The notes under the pieces are model-generated. The model was given only the letters and a program-made list of their open reading frames with translations. It was not told where the DNA came from and did not search any database. Positions 17,001-26,800 of a stretch of DNA of 35,593 bases are shown here, piece after piece. The stretch spans positions 1-35,593 of the forward strand of contig JAFZXI010000035.1 in NCBI GenBank assembly GCA_017616855.1. The letters are read 5' to 3'. The position numbers and the translations under genes are program-made. Position 1 is the first letter of the stretch; each line of letters begins with the position of its first letter. The DNA comes from Clostridia bacterium. GTDB taxonomy: Bacteria; Bacillota; Clostridia; Oscillospirales; RGIG8002.

Positions 17001-17826
17001 CGTTGATGGACGCGATCTTTTCATTATTCGGGCCCTGCGCGTAAAGGTAATGCGTACCGGTGCCGGCGTCGCGCTTGACCCAGCCGGAGAGGCGGTATTC
17101 GGTGTTCGGCTCGACAGAGATAGTCTGCTTGACGTGCGACCACAGAGAACCCGCGACTCTGATCGCGTAGCCGCTGCCGTTATGGCCACCCTCGACGAGA
17201 CGGGAACCGCTGTTCAGCGTCCAGCCGTTGGTATCGCCGACCTCGAAGTCGCCGTTCGAGATGAATCCGTCGAAACTCGGCTTCGGCAGCGGAGCGAGGG
17301 TTATGTCGTCATAAAGGAAGACGGAATTCGCGTCCTCAATCATCATATAGAGAGTGATGCTGGTGTAGTTTCCGCTGTTGAACTCCCATTTATGATATAC
17401 CCAGTCCGCGTCGGTATAGACGAACCACTGTTTCGTGCCGTTTATCGCGGTGAAGTTGCCGCCGTCGCCGTTTTTGGCATAAAGGTAATGCGCGCCGGTG
17501 CCGGATTCGCGCTTCACCCAGCCGGAGAGGCGGTAGTCGGTGTTCGGCTCTACGGTGATCACCTGCTTGACGTGCGACCACTGACCGCCCGAAACGCGAA
17601 GCGCGTAGGCGCTGCCGTTATGGCCGCCCGCAACGATCGACGAGCCGCTGTTGAGCGTCCACGGGCTCTTCGTGCCCGTTTCAAAGTCGCCGTTGTAAAT
17701 GTAGCCGTCAAAGCTCGGATCCGCCGCCGAAGCGGTGATGAACGGGATCGCTCCCGCGAAGGATACGAGCATTGCGAGCGTCAGAATAAACGCTAACACT
17801 CGGCTGACGAAAACTGTTTTTTTCAT
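14038..17826 (-). CDS. Secreted CBM-dockerin tyrosine phosphatase-like protein B
   Basis: The largest of the five, 1262 residues. The ATG at 17826 (AAGGAG upstream) directly precedes the MKKTVF signal peptide; an upstream ATG at 17919 is rejected because it would bury the signal. After the signal (1-35) come four CBM4/9-like modules (about 40-182, 186-326, 331-472 and 476-616), an internal dockerin-like pair (626-682), an FN3-like domain (690-810), a phosphatase domain (812-1035; HCSYGRDRTG, Cys937/Arg943), two Ig-like domains (1042-1117 and 1120-1196) and a terminal dockerin (1199-1258). The CBM repeats carry the conserved YRLSGWVKR and WEFNSG segments. It closely resembles E in its phosphatase domain, while its terminal dockerin is almost identical to that of C. 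It is the first gene of the B-A operon, with its own promoter. Confidence 0.92.
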   Translation of the reverse strand: MKKTVFVSRVLAFILTLAMLVSFAGAIPFITASAADPSFDGYIYNGDFETGTKSPWTLNSGSSIVAGGHNGSAYALRVSGGQWSHVKQVITVEPNTDYRLSGWVKRESGTGAHYLYAKNGDGGNFTAINGTKQWFVYTDADWVYHKWEFNSGNYTSITLYMMIEDANSVFLYDDITLAPLPKPSFDGFISNGDFEVGDTNGWTLNSGSRLVEGGHNGSGYAIRVAGSLWSHVKQTISVEPNTEYRLSGWVKRDAGTGTHYLYAQGPNNEKIASINGTHNWFNYMDEDWVYHKWEFNSGDFTSITVYLMVAEAESAFIYDDISMKEIGNASFDGYISNGDFELGDPGIWSVKTTMNVVNGGYNSEFALRVAGSQWSSASQLVNVEEHTDYRLSAWVKREAGTGAHYLTAKDANSGSLAVVNGTKQWFTYTGDEWVQHVYEFNSGSNSQIKVYIQIEDANSVFLYDNITLEKLGTASFDGFITNGDLETGRDSGWVFKSPTAVVEGGRNGSAYALSVAGKAGAAVTQDVLVDGLTDYRITVHAKRVSGSGADTLSVKSGNTVIEPINGTEGLINPASGDWEEFVFDFNSGKTAKVTVGFTVSDSNTVILFDDITMAPILGPDYSDVIKGDVTLDGKFGKDDATLLQQHLDGEVTLEGAAAYAADLDCDGSITAADLALLRKYISGEGAAVPLYPINGETVAKGSWQVEELLVDYTPGKSDAYSGVPNRKDQYARDAVVLRWLVPSGGARSYSVYLADNPGMNDAKRYQIQNDNIPGEKTLSIQNLLVDTDYYWMVDFGTVASDVGTFHTAKTVRTLWIEGVSNTRDIGGWLTEDGEYRVKYNVAFRGAKFDDVTEDGKQAILDLGLKTDVDLRGKSEGVDEPLADIGITHIFGNTAGCAMYNGTESTSLERLETDHVKGTVNAIRTYADPANYPAYFHCSYGRDRTGTVGMFLLGLLGVSRDDILKDYEMTFLSAWGGSSNTATGHTSILIRTMNWLVENYSTDGTLKDACEGYLLTAGLTDEEIASIRANMLEPVNAPAPVATGIAVTTLPTKTTYLEGKDGFVADGGVITVSYSDGSSEEVALTADMVSALDNTVVGPQTLTVTYGEFTATFDVEIIAKSMTRIAVTVLPTKTEYEEGEEFDPTGIEVTAYYDNDTQTVLTAEEYVVSGFESTVGEHTITVSVGELTDTFTVNVSRKLKPGDPDGDGVITVSDALMALRVAAKLAEETPDMLTCCDVDGDGEITVADALDILRVAVGLKDAF

Positions 17827-17931
17827 AGTGGGTTCTCCTTCCTTTGCGCCTTTGCGGCGCGATATGAAGACGTCCCGCGCCTCTGCGTCGGTGATTCGCA
17901 TCGGCGGCGCGGCATACAATCCTACAATTTT

Positions 17932-17960
17932 ATTCTACCATTCTTTAATAATATAGTCAA
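17932..17960 (-). promoter_or_regulatory. Sigma-A promoter of phosphatase operon B-A
   Basis: TTGACT (17955-17960) and TAGAAT (17932-17937) are spaced exactly 17 bp apart on the minus strand in an AT-rich stretch. The leader is about 100 nt. Confidence 0.8.
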
Positions 17961-18006
17961 GTATTAATATATATACACCCGTTCCCCGCCCGTTTCTGAC
18001 ACGAAA

Positions 18007-18032
18007 AACGGCAGCCCGTTCGGGCTGCCGTT
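18007..18032 (-). terminator. Terminator of phosphatase gene C
   Basis: A perfect 11-bp stem (AACGGCAGCCC/GGGCTGCCGTT) with a GTTC loop is followed on the minus strand by TTTTTCG, 52 bp past the stop of C and just before the B promoter. Confidence 0.85.
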
Positions 18033-18083
18033 TGCCGTTATTATTGCTTATTCCGTGAAGCGCGCACGCGCTCCGCCGCGGAC

Positions 18084-20723
18084 TCAAAACGCATCCTTGA
18101 GCCCGACCGCGACGCGGAGAATCTCCAGCGCGTCGGCAACGGTTATTTCGCCGTCGCCGTCAACATCGCAGCAGGTAAGCATCGCGGGAGTCTCCTCCGC
18201 GAGCTTCGCCGCGATACGCAACGCTGCAAGCGCGTCGGAAACCGTGATAACGCCGTCGCCGTCCGGGTCGCCGGGCGTCAGCTTTCTGCTGACATTCACG
18301 GCAAAGGTATCGCTGAACTCGCCGACGCTGACGGTTATCGTATGCTCGCCGACCGTGGACTCAAAGCCGGATATTACGTACTCTTCCGCGGTAAGGACCG
18401 CCTGCGTACCGTCATCGTAATACGCGACGACTTCCATACCGGTCGGGTCGAACTCATCGCCTTCCTCGTATTGCCACTTGGGAAGCACGGTGACCGCGAT
18501 GCCGGTCATTACCGGCTCGGCTTCGTCCACCGGCTCGAGCAGGTTCGCGCGGATTGCCGTCATCGTCTCGGCGCTCATGCCCGCGGCGGAGAGATATCCT
18601 TCAACCGCGCTCTGAAGCGTCTTGCCCTGACCGTAGTTCTCCACTACCCAGTCAATAGTCTTGTTAAGCTGCGCGAGATGGCCGGAGGCGCTGATGCCTC
18701 CGCCGCCGAACTCGGAGAGGAACGTCATTTCATAATCCTTCTGTATATCGACGCGCGAAACGCCGAGCAGACCGAGAAGCAGGAAGCCCATGGTACCCGT
18801 ACGGTCGCGGCCGTAGCTGCAATGGAAGTACGCGGGGAACTTGCTGCTGTTCGCGTAAACGCTGATAGCGTTGACCGTCGCCTTCACGTAGTTGCTCGTC
18901 AGGTCGCTGATGGAACTTGCGTCTTCGGTATAGTACATCGCCGCGCCGTTCTTTCCGGCGAGGAACCATTCGGCGAGGTCGCCGAGCGGCGCCTGGACGC
19001 CTTCGTTCTGGGTGCGCAGGTCGACGTCGGTCTTCAGGCCGAGGTCTGCGACCGCGGCTCTGCCCGCGTCGGTGATCTGATCGAATCTCGCGCCGCGGAA
19101 AGCGACGTTGTATTTGACGCGCATCGTACCGTCCTCGGTCAGCCAGCCGCCGATGTCACGGGTGTTGGAAACGCCCTCGATCCAGAGGGTTCGCACCGTG
19201 TTTTCGGTGTGGAACCTGCCGACCGCGGAACGCGTTCCGCCCGCGTCGACAGCCCAGTAGTAGTCCGTGTCGACGAAAAGGTTCTGAAGCGTAAGCGACT
19301 CTTCCTGCGCCAGATAAGTCTTGGCGTTGCGGAGCTGCGGGTTATCCGCTACGAGCACGGTGTAGCTGCGCTGCGGGATCTCGCTGATCCAGCGGAGCAC
19401 GACGTCGTCGCGCATATACTGATCCTTGCGGGCCGCTACGTTGGAATAAGCGTCCGTCATACCCGGCTCGTAATCGTCGTCAAACAATGCCGCGACCTGC
19501 CACGACGCCTTCGCGACCGTCTCTCCCCTGATCGGGTAAAGCGCGGCTACGCCGGTATTCAGGTATTCGCCGAGGAGCGCGGCGTCGGCGGCGTCGACAG
19601 TGCCGCTGCAGTCCATATCGGCGGCGTAGAGGGCTCTGTCTTCAAGCTGCGCCTCGCCCGCGATGAAGCTGTCCATCAGCGCGCTATCGTCTCTGTCAAT
19701 CACTCCGTCGAGCGTAAGGTCGCCCTTCAGAACGTCATCGTAAACCGGGCCGGTGATCTCTTCGAGCGTGATATCGTCGTAATAGAAGCTCGCGCCGGTA
19801 TCAACCACCTCAATGAAAACGGTTATCTGCGACGCGGGACCGCTGTTGAAATCGTAAACGTGCTCTATCCATACTCTCTCGGTCTCGTTGATGATGCCGT
19901 CGGTATCGTTGATGGGCTCGATGAGCGTATCGCCGCGCTGCACGTATATCTTCTGACTGCCGCTTCCCCTCGCGCGCTTGCTGTACACGGTAAGGCGGTA
20001 ATCGGTCCTGCCTTTGACTCTTATCGACTGTCTGACGTTCTGTCCGGCGTTGCCGGTTATCTTAAGGCAATACGCGCTGTCGTTCATTCCGGTCTTGGTG
20101 AAGCTCGAAAGACTGTTTATCAGCCAGCCGCCGGATATGCCTGTATCAAAGCCGCCGTTTCTTATCTTGCCGTCGGTATTTTCATCGGGCAGCTCCTCGA
20201 GCAGCAGATCGTCATAAAGGAAGACCGATTCGGGATCTTCAACGGTCATAAGAATCCTGACGATAGTATCGGAGCCCGTGTTGAAATCAAGAACGTGCTG
20301 AATCCAGCCGTCGTAAGAATAGGTGAACCACGTCTGCGTACCGTTCAGACGGGCGCAGTTTTCGTGGGAAAGATTCTGAGCGTAGAAATGGTGAGCGCCC
20401 GTGCCCGAAACACGTCTTACCCAACCCGAAAGGCGATAGTTCGTGTCCGCTTTGACGGTAACGTCCTGATAACTGCTCGACCACTTGCCGCCGCTTACGC
20501 GTACGCAGTAGCCGCTGCCGTCGTGACCGCCCGAGACTATCGACGCCCCGGAGCTGAGCGACCACGAGCCGGCCGCGCCGGTCTCGAAGTCTCCGTTGTG
20601 AATATAGCCGTCAAAGCTCTCCGCTACTGCCGCGGAAGCGGGCAGCGTTGCCGCGAACGACAAGAGCATCGCAAGCGTGAGAACAACCGCCGTCAAACGG
20701 CTGAAGGTAACCGTCTTTTTCAT
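18084..20723 (-). CDS. Secreted CBM-dockerin tyrosine phosphatase-like protein C
   Basis: The shortest of the five, 879 residues. It has a signal peptide (about 1-35), two CBM4/9-like modules (37-178 and 184-323), an internal dockerin-like pair (332-388), an FN3-like domain (396-510), a phosphatase domain (513-735; HCSYGRDRTG, Cys635/Arg641), a single Ig-like domain (738-813) where the others have two, and a terminal dockerin (816-876). It has its own promoter and terminator and is therefore monocistronic. Its phosphatase domain looks mosaic: the AMYY..SISDLTSNYV part is like A and D, and the VDIQKDYEMTFLSEFGGGG part is like E. The last 65 residues nearly match B. AAAGGGG precedes the ATG. 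Confidence 0.92.
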   Translation of the reverse strand: MKKTVTFSRLTAVVLTLAMLLSFAATLPASAAVAESFDGYIHNGDFETGAAGSWSLSSGASIVSGGHDGSGYCVRVSGGKWSSSYQDVTVKADTNYRLSGWVRRVSGTGAHHFYAQNLSHENCARLNGTQTWFTYSYDGWIQHVLDFNTGSDTIVRILMTVEDPESVFLYDDLLLEELPDENTDGKIRNGGFDTGISGGWLINSLSSFTKTGMNDSAYCLKITGNAGQNVRQSIRVKGRTDYRLTVYSKRARGSGSQKIYVQRGDTLIEPINDTDGIINETERVWIEHVYDFNSGPASQITVFIEVVDTGASFYYDDITLEEITGPVYDDVLKGDLTLDGVIDRDDSALMDSFIAGEAQLEDRALYAADMDCSGTVDAADAALLGEYLNTGVAALYPIRGETVAKASWQVAALFDDDYEPGMTDAYSNVAARKDQYMRDDVVLRWISEIPQRSYTVLVADNPQLRNAKTYLAQEESLTLQNLFVDTDYYWAVDAGGTRSAVGRFHTENTVRTLWIEGVSNTRDIGGWLTEDGTMRVKYNVAFRGARFDQITDAGRAAVADLGLKTDVDLRTQNEGVQAPLGDLAEWFLAGKNGAAMYYTEDASSISDLTSNYVKATVNAISVYANSSKFPAYFHCSYGRDRTGTMGFLLLGLLGVSRVDIQKDYEMTFLSEFGGGGISASGHLAQLNKTIDWVVENYGQGKTLQSAVEGYLSAAGMSAETMTAIRANLLEPVDEAEPVMTGIAVTVLPKWQYEEGDEFDPTGMEVVAYYDDGTQAVLTAEEYVISGFESTVGEHTITVSVGEFSDTFAVNVSRKLTPGDPDGDGVITVSDALAALRIAAKLAEETPAMLTCCDVDGDGEITVADALEILRVAVGLKDAF

Positions 20724-20818
20724 GATAGTGATCCCCTTTCCGAACGCTCCGCCCTTCTTTCCCGTAAACCGGGCCCTGCCGTGCGCCGGGCAGAGCGTTA
20801 TATTATTCTCTTAAGTTT

Positions 20819-20847
20819 ATTATACACTTTTTCGCCCGTCCAGTCAA
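20819..20847 (-). promoter_or_regulatory. Sigma-A promoter of phosphatase gene C
   Basis: TTGACT (20842-20847) and a perfect TATAAT (20819-20824) are spaced exactly 17 bp apart on the minus strand. The leader is about 90 nt. Confidence 0.88.
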
Positions 20848-20866
20848 GGCGCAATTTACAGACTTC

Positions 20867-20895
20867 AAAAGCCGCGTTATGCAAAACGCGGCTTT
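20867..20895 (-). terminator. Terminator of phosphatase operon E-D
   Basis: AAAGCCGCGTT and AACGCGGCTTT form an 11-bp stem with a 6-nt loop about 50 bp past the stop of D. A short T-run (TTTTG) follows on the minus strand. Confidence 0.75.
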
Positions 20896-20946
20896 CGGAT
20901 AAATGTTTGATTATTGCCTTTCGTACGGACCGGAACGCTCCGAAAT

Positions 20947-23856
20947 CTACGCAAGCGCGCTCTCGTCCGTGAGTTTCGCCGCGACGCGGAGTATTTTCAA
21001 AGCGTCGGCCACCGTGATCTCGCCGTCGCCGTCGACGTCGCACACGGCAAGCAGTTCCGGTGTGGAATCTCTGAGCTTCGCCGCTATGCGCAGCGCGACA
21101 AGCGCATCCGCGACCGTGATTTCGCCGTCGCCGTCGGCGTCGCCGCGCTTGACTCCCTTTGTCACGGTCACGGTGAACGTCGCCGTGAAGCCGCCGGCGC
21201 TTACCGTGATTGTATGCTCGCCCGCGACCGACTCAAAACCGGCGATCGAATAATCCGCATCCGTAAGCGCCGCGCGGTCTCCGTTATCGTAGTCGGCGGT
21301 AACTTCAAGTCCGGCGGGATCGAACTCTTCGCCTTCTTTATACTCCAGTTTTGCCGGGAGACTTGTCAGCGTTATACCCGTAATACTCTTGGGAGTTATC
21401 TCGACCTCGTAGGTCGTTGTCGCTCCCATATAAGAGACCGTCAGCGTCTGAGGTCCGACGACTGTATTATCGAAACCGCTGACCATGGATTTATCCATCC
21501 ATATGCTTTCCGTAATGCCGGTATTGTAGCGCACGGTTATCATACCGCCGACGACGTTGAGTTTGCCCTTGCCCTCGAGGAAAGCGAGTCTGCGCGGGAG
21601 CGTCGTAACCTCTATGGATTCGGCCTTAAGCGGCTCGCCGTCTGCCGTTTCGAGCAGGTTCTTGCGGATGGCAAGTATCTCGCTGTCTTTAAGACCCGCG
21701 GCAAGCAGATACAGTTCCGTCGATTCTTTGAGAGAATCCGCGGGGTAGTTTTCCATTATCCAGTTCATCATCTTTGTAACCGCTTCGTCGGATCTTATCG
21801 TCGTGTTTTTATCGCCCATCACGGAGGTCAAAAAGGTTATCTCATAATCGCAGACTATATCGTAATACGATACGCCGAGCAGTCCGAGCAGCAGGACGCC
21901 CACAGTGCCGGTGCGGTCGCGTCCGTAGGAGCAATGGAAGCACGCCGGCAGGTTGGACGCATCCGCGAATACGCGGAGGGCGTTTATCGTGGCCTGGGTG
22001 TACGAGCCGGTCAGCTTGCTGATACTGTTGCCGCCGTCTTTGCTGTAATACATAGCCCCGCCGTCCGGGCCCGCGCGCAGCCATGTCACGCCGTCGCCGA
22101 GAGGCGCGGTAAGTCCTTCGCCGTCGGCGCGCAGGTCGATATCGGTCTTCAGCCCGAGCTCGGCGACCGCGGTCCTGCCGGCGTCGGTTATGTGGTCGAA
22201 ATGCGCGGCGCGGAACGCGACGTCGTATCGCACTCTTGCCAAACCGTCCTCAGTCAGCCAGCCGCCGAGGTCGCGGCCGTTGGAAACGCCCGAAATCCAG
22301 AACGTACGAACGGTCTTCGCGGTGTGGAAGGTAGCGACCGATGAAAGTATGCCGTCAATCTCCACCGCCCAGTAGTAATCTGTATCGACGAGCAGATTTT
22401 GCAGCGTATACTGCATACTCTGCGCCGTATAGGTCCTGGCGTTCTCAAGCTCGGGGTTATCCGCGAGAAGCACCGTGTAGCTGCGCTGCGGGATCGTGCA
22501 GGTCCAGCGCAGCACGACGTCGTCGCGCTTGTAGGTATCCTTGTGAGTGCCCAGCCCGAAGTATACGTCGGTGTATTCGTCCGATTTGCCGGGATAGTAA
22601 TCGTGAAGCAGCTCTTCGACCTGCCAGGCGCCTTTCGCGACGGTCTCGCCGCTTGCCGGATAGAGCGGCAGCGCTTTCGAACCTTCGAGTGAAAGATACG
22701 CGCGGAGCAGCGCGAGGTCGGCTTCATCAGCAGCGCCGTCGTAGTTCATATCCGCGGCGTACGCGGCGGCGCCTTCAAGGACAGTCCCATCCGCGACCGC
22801 GCTCTCGAGCACGGCAAGGTCGCTTTCGTCGACGTTATAGTCGCCGTTGGCGTCGCCCTTCTCTACGGCGGAATAGTCCGGCTCGTTCTTTTTTATTTTT
22901 TCGATCTTGACATCGTCATAGAGGAAGGACGCTTCCCCTTCGAGCGATTCGAGCGCGAGCGTAATCTGCGCCGTCGCGCCGGTGTTGAACTCGACGACGT
23001 GCTCCTCCCAGTCGGAAGAGGCGTCGTTTATCGCGGCGCTCGCCAGCACGGCTCCGCTGTTCGCCTTGCTCACGCGAAGCTGATGGCTGCCTTCGCCCGA
23101 AACGCGTTTGGTGTGAACGGTTACGCGATAGTCGGTCATGCCTTCGACTCTGAAAAACTGCCTCGCTTTTTCGCCCGCTCCGTCGACCTTCAGCGCGTAG
23201 GAGCTGCCGTTTCTGCCGCCCGCGACGACGGAAGCCGCGGCGGTGAGCAGCCAGCCGCTCGCCGCGCCGGTCTCGAAGTTGCCGTTGTTGAGATAACCGG
23301 AAACGCTCGACGGCTCGAGCTTGCGGAGGTTGATATCGTCATAGAGGCATATCGACGCGGCGTCCTCGATATCTATGCGGACGTTGATCGTCGTGTTGTC
23401 TCCGCTGTTGAAATCCCAGACGAACCAGAACCAGTCCGGCGTCACGTATCTGTGCCACGGGTTGGTACTGTTCAGCGTTTCGAGCGTGCTGACGCTGTTG
23501 CCCTTGGCGTTGAAATAGTGCGCGCCGACGCCGGCTTCGCGCTTCACCCAGCCGGAGAAGCGGTAGTCGGTGTTCGGCTCGACGTTCACGTCCTGATGGG
23601 CCTTCGAATACGCGGATCCGGCAACTCTGAGGCAGTAGCCGCTGCCGTCATGGCCGCCGGCGACGACCGAATAGGTGGCCGGAATATTCCACGCTCCGGC
23701 GGTGCCGGTCTCAAAATCGCCGTTCAGAATATATCCGTCAAAGCTCTGCTCCGCGGATGCGGCGGCGCCGAGCGGGACCGCTCCCGCGCAGGATATTACT
23801 ATCGTCAGAGTCAGAACAAAGGCGGCTATACGGTTTCCGATAAATGTCTTTTTCAT
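20947..23856 (-). CDS. Secreted CBM-dockerin tyrosine phosphatase-like protein D
   Basis: The protein has 969 residues. It has a signal peptide (1-35), two CBM4/9-like modules (38-180 and 186-322), an internal dockerin-like pair (332-388) whose second loop has the weaker sequence NYDGAADEAD, an FN3-like domain (398-515), a phosphatase domain (518-738; HCSYGRDRTG, Cys642/Arg648), two Ig-like domains (746-822 and 825-899) and a terminal dockerin (903-962). The otherwise conserved SNTRDLGGW motif at the start of the phosphatase reads SNGRDLGGW (T to G). The first CBM and the linker GLGTHKDTYKRD match A far better than the other paralogues. It lies 36 bp behind E with AAGGAGA as ribosome site and no terminator between, so it is cotranscribed with E. 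Confidence 0.92.
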   Translation of the reverse strand: MKKTFIGNRIAAFVLTLTIVISCAGAVPLGAAASAEQSFDGYILNGDFETGTAGAWNIPATYSVVAGGHDGSGYCLRVAGSAYSKAHQDVNVEPNTDYRFSGWVKREAGVGAHYFNAKGNSVSTLETLNSTNPWHRYVTPDWFWFVWDFNSGDNTTINVRIDIEDAASICLYDDINLRKLEPSSVSGYLNNGNFETGAASGWLLTAAASVVAGGRNGSSYALKVDGAGEKARQFFRVEGMTDYRVTVHTKRVSGEGSHQLRVSKANSGAVLASAAINDASSDWEEHVVEFNTGATAQITLALESLEGEASFLYDDVKIEKIKKNEPDYSAVEKGDANGDYNVDESDLAVLESAVADGTVLEGAAAYAADMNYDGAADEADLALLRAYLSLEGSKALPLYPASGETVAKGAWQVEELLHDYYPGKSDEYTDVYFGLGTHKDTYKRDDVVLRWTCTIPQRSYTVLLADNPELENARTYTAQSMQYTLQNLLVDTDYYWAVEIDGILSSVATFHTAKTVRTFWISGVSNGRDLGGWLTEDGLARVRYDVAFRAAHFDHITDAGRTAVAELGLKTDIDLRADGEGLTAPLGDGVTWLRAGPDGGAMYYSKDGGNSISKLTGSYTQATINALRVFADASNLPACFHCSYGRDRTGTVGVLLLGLLGVSYYDIVCDYEITFLTSVMGDKNTTIRSDEAVTKMMNWIMENYPADSLKESTELYLLAAGLKDSEILAIRKNLLETADGEPLKAESIEVTTLPRRLAFLEGKGKLNVVGGMITVRYNTGITESIWMDKSMVSGFDNTVVGPQTLTVSYMGATTTYEVEITPKSITGITLTSLPAKLEYKEGEEFDPAGLEVTADYDNGDRAALTDADYSIAGFESVAGEHTITVSAGGFTATFTVTVTKGVKRGDADGDGEITVADALVALRIAAKLRDSTPELLAVCDVDGDGEITVADALKILRVAAKLTDESALA

Positions 23857-23892
23857 AATAACGTCTCCTTACGCCCGGAGTTGATAATCAAC

Positions 23893-26800
23893 TTAAAGTG
23901 TATCCGCCAGTTTGGCGGCAACGCGGAGTATCTTGAGCGCGTCCGCGACGGTGATCTCGCCGTCGTTGTCGACGTCGCCTATCGCGATATCTTCAGCCGT
24001 CGGCTCAACAAGCTTCGCCGCGATACGCAGCGCTTTCAGCGCGTCCGCGACAGTGATCTCGCCGTCGCCGTCCATGTCGCCGCGCGCGGCGGCGCTCGCA
24101 ACGGTAACCGCGAAGCTGTCGGAAAACTCTCCGACGCTGACGGTCACGGTGTGTTCGCCCGCGGTCGATTCGAAGCCGGAGATCTCATACGCCCCGGCGT
24201 CCAGCGCCTCGGAGGCGCCGTTATCGTAATACGCGGTTACTTCCATGCCGGCGGAATCGAACTCCTCGCCCGCGACGTATTCAAGTTTAGTCGGGAGCAC
24301 GGTGACGGCTATGCCGGTCATCTGCTTCGCGACGATATCGACGTTAAACTGCGCGGTTTGTCCGGCGTAGGTGACCGTCAGAGTCTGCGTTCCGGGAACG
24401 GAGACGTCAAAGCCGCTGATCATATCAACGCCCATGCGAAGTTCCTTCCTCGCGCCGTCGCTGTAATTCACCGCGATCCTGCCGCCGGCGAGGTCGAGCA
24501 GGTCTTTGCCTTCGATATAAGAGGTCTTCTCCGGCGCGGAGATTATCTCGATGCCGGTTTCGACCGCGGCCGCGGGGACGGGTTCGAGCATATTCGCGCG
24601 GATCGAAGCGACTTCTTCGGCGGTCAGCCCCGCTTCGAGCACGTACTGCTCTACGTTCTCCTGAAGCGTCGAGCACTTGTATCTGTTCTGCAGCCAGCTG
24701 ATCGTCCTGTTGAGGATATCGGTATGCCCGACGGCGCTGAGTCCGCCGCCGCCCCACTCGGAGAGGAAGGTCATCTCGTAATCCTTCTGGATATCGACCT
24801 TGGAAACGCCGAGCAGTCCGAGCAGGAGCAGTCCGAGCGTGCCGGTGCGGTCGCGGCCGTAGCTGCAATGGAAATACGCGGGATAGTTCGCCGGGTTCGC
24901 GTAGGCGCGGAGCGCGTTTATCGTACCTTTGACGTGGTTGCTGCCGAAGCGCTCGATGCTGGTCGAGTCGGTGCCGTTATACATCGCGCAGCCGTAGGTG
25001 CTGCCGAAAATGTGGTTGACGCCGATGGAAGCGAGCGGTTCGTCTACGCCCTCGTTGTGTCCGCGGAGGTCGACGTCGGTCTTAAGACCGAGGTCGAGAA
25101 TCGCCTGCTTGCCGGCGGGGGTTATGTCGTCGAACTTCGCGCCGCGGAATGCGACGTCGTATTTGACGCGGTACTGTCCGTCCGCGGTCTTCCAGCCGCC
25201 GAGGTCGCGGGTGTTGGAGACGCCTTCTATCCAGAGCGTGCGGATTGTATCCGCCGTGTGGAACGTGCCCGTTTCGGAGCGCGCGCCGTTCACTTCTACC
25301 GCCCAGTAGTAGTCGGTATTCACAAACAGATTCTGTATCGAGAGCGTCGGCTCGGTTACGGTATAGGTCTTCGCGCCGGTCAGCTCCGGGTTATCCGCGA
25401 GCAGGACGGTATAGTTTTGCGCCTCGCCGCCGAACGCCCAGCGCAGGACGACCGGATCGCGCATGTATTCGTCCGTGCGGTAGCTGATGCCGGAGTAATC
25501 GTCCGTCTTGCCGACGGTGTAATTCGTGAGCAGTTCTTCCACCTGCCAGGACGCTTTCGCGACGGTCTCGCCGCTTATCGGATAAAGCAGCACCGCCGCA
25601 GCCGTACCGCTGCGCAGGTAGACGCGCAGCAGGGACGCGTCGTCTTCGTTCACGACGCCGTCGCCGTTCATGTCGGCGGCGTATTCCGCGGCGCCTTCCG
25701 CCGTTTCAAGACCTCTAATGAAGTCTTCGGCAAGCGCGAGGTCGGCTTCGTCTATGACGCCGTCAAGCGTCGCGTCGCCCTTGAGCACGGCGCTGTAATC
25801 CGGTTTCGGTATCTTCTCCATGGTTATATCGTCATAGACGAATATCGAACCGGCGTTATCGACCTGTATGCAGACGGTCAATATGCTCGCTCTGCCGCTG
25901 TTGAATTCAATGGAGTGTTCCTTCCACTGCTTTGCGGTGTAGGTTATCTTGCCGTCGGTGCCGTTGATTGTCGCGAGCACGGTATCGCCTTTTTTCACGA
26001 GGAGGCGATGGCTGCCCTTGCCGCTGACGCGTCTGACGTGAACCGTCAGGCGGTAATCGGTAAGACCTTCGACGACGACGTTTTGCGTGATGGATTCTCC
26101 GGCGGCGCCGCCGAGCTTCAACGCGTAACCGCTGCCGTTATAGCCGCCGGTTACGATCACCGCGTCGGAGCCGGTCGTCCAGCCGCCGGCGCTGCCGGTC
26201 TCGAGGTCGCCGTTAGTAATGTAGCCGTCGTAGGTCGCGGTGCCGAGCTTCTCAAGCGTTATGTCGTCGTAAAGGAAGACGGAGTTGGCGTCTTCCACGG
26301 TCATATATATCTTTATCGAAGTGTATGTGCCGCTGTTGAACTCCCAGACGTGATGCACCCACTCGGTGGTCGTCTGGTTGAACCACTGCTTCGTGCCGTT
26401 AATCGCGGTGATCGAGCCGCCGTTGGCGTCCTTGGCGTAAAGGTAGTGGGCGCCGGTGCCGGAAACGCGCTTAACCCAGCCGGAGAGGCGGTAGTCGGTG
26501 TGCGCTTCGACGGTCACGGTCTGAGAGGCGGAGGTCCACTGGCTGCCCGAGAACTTGAAGGCGTAGTCGCTGTCGTGGCCTTCGGCGACGACCTCCGAGG
26601 GACTCTTTACGGTCCACGGAGCCGCGTCGCCCGTCTCGAAGTCGCCGTTGTAGATATAGCCGTCGAAGTTCATCGGCAGCAGTTCTTTTATCGCTATATC
26701 GTCATAGAGGAAGACGGAATCCGGGTCCTCTATCACCATATCGATATTTATCGTGGTGTAGCTTCCGCTGTTGAACTCCCACTTATGCATGACCCAGTCT

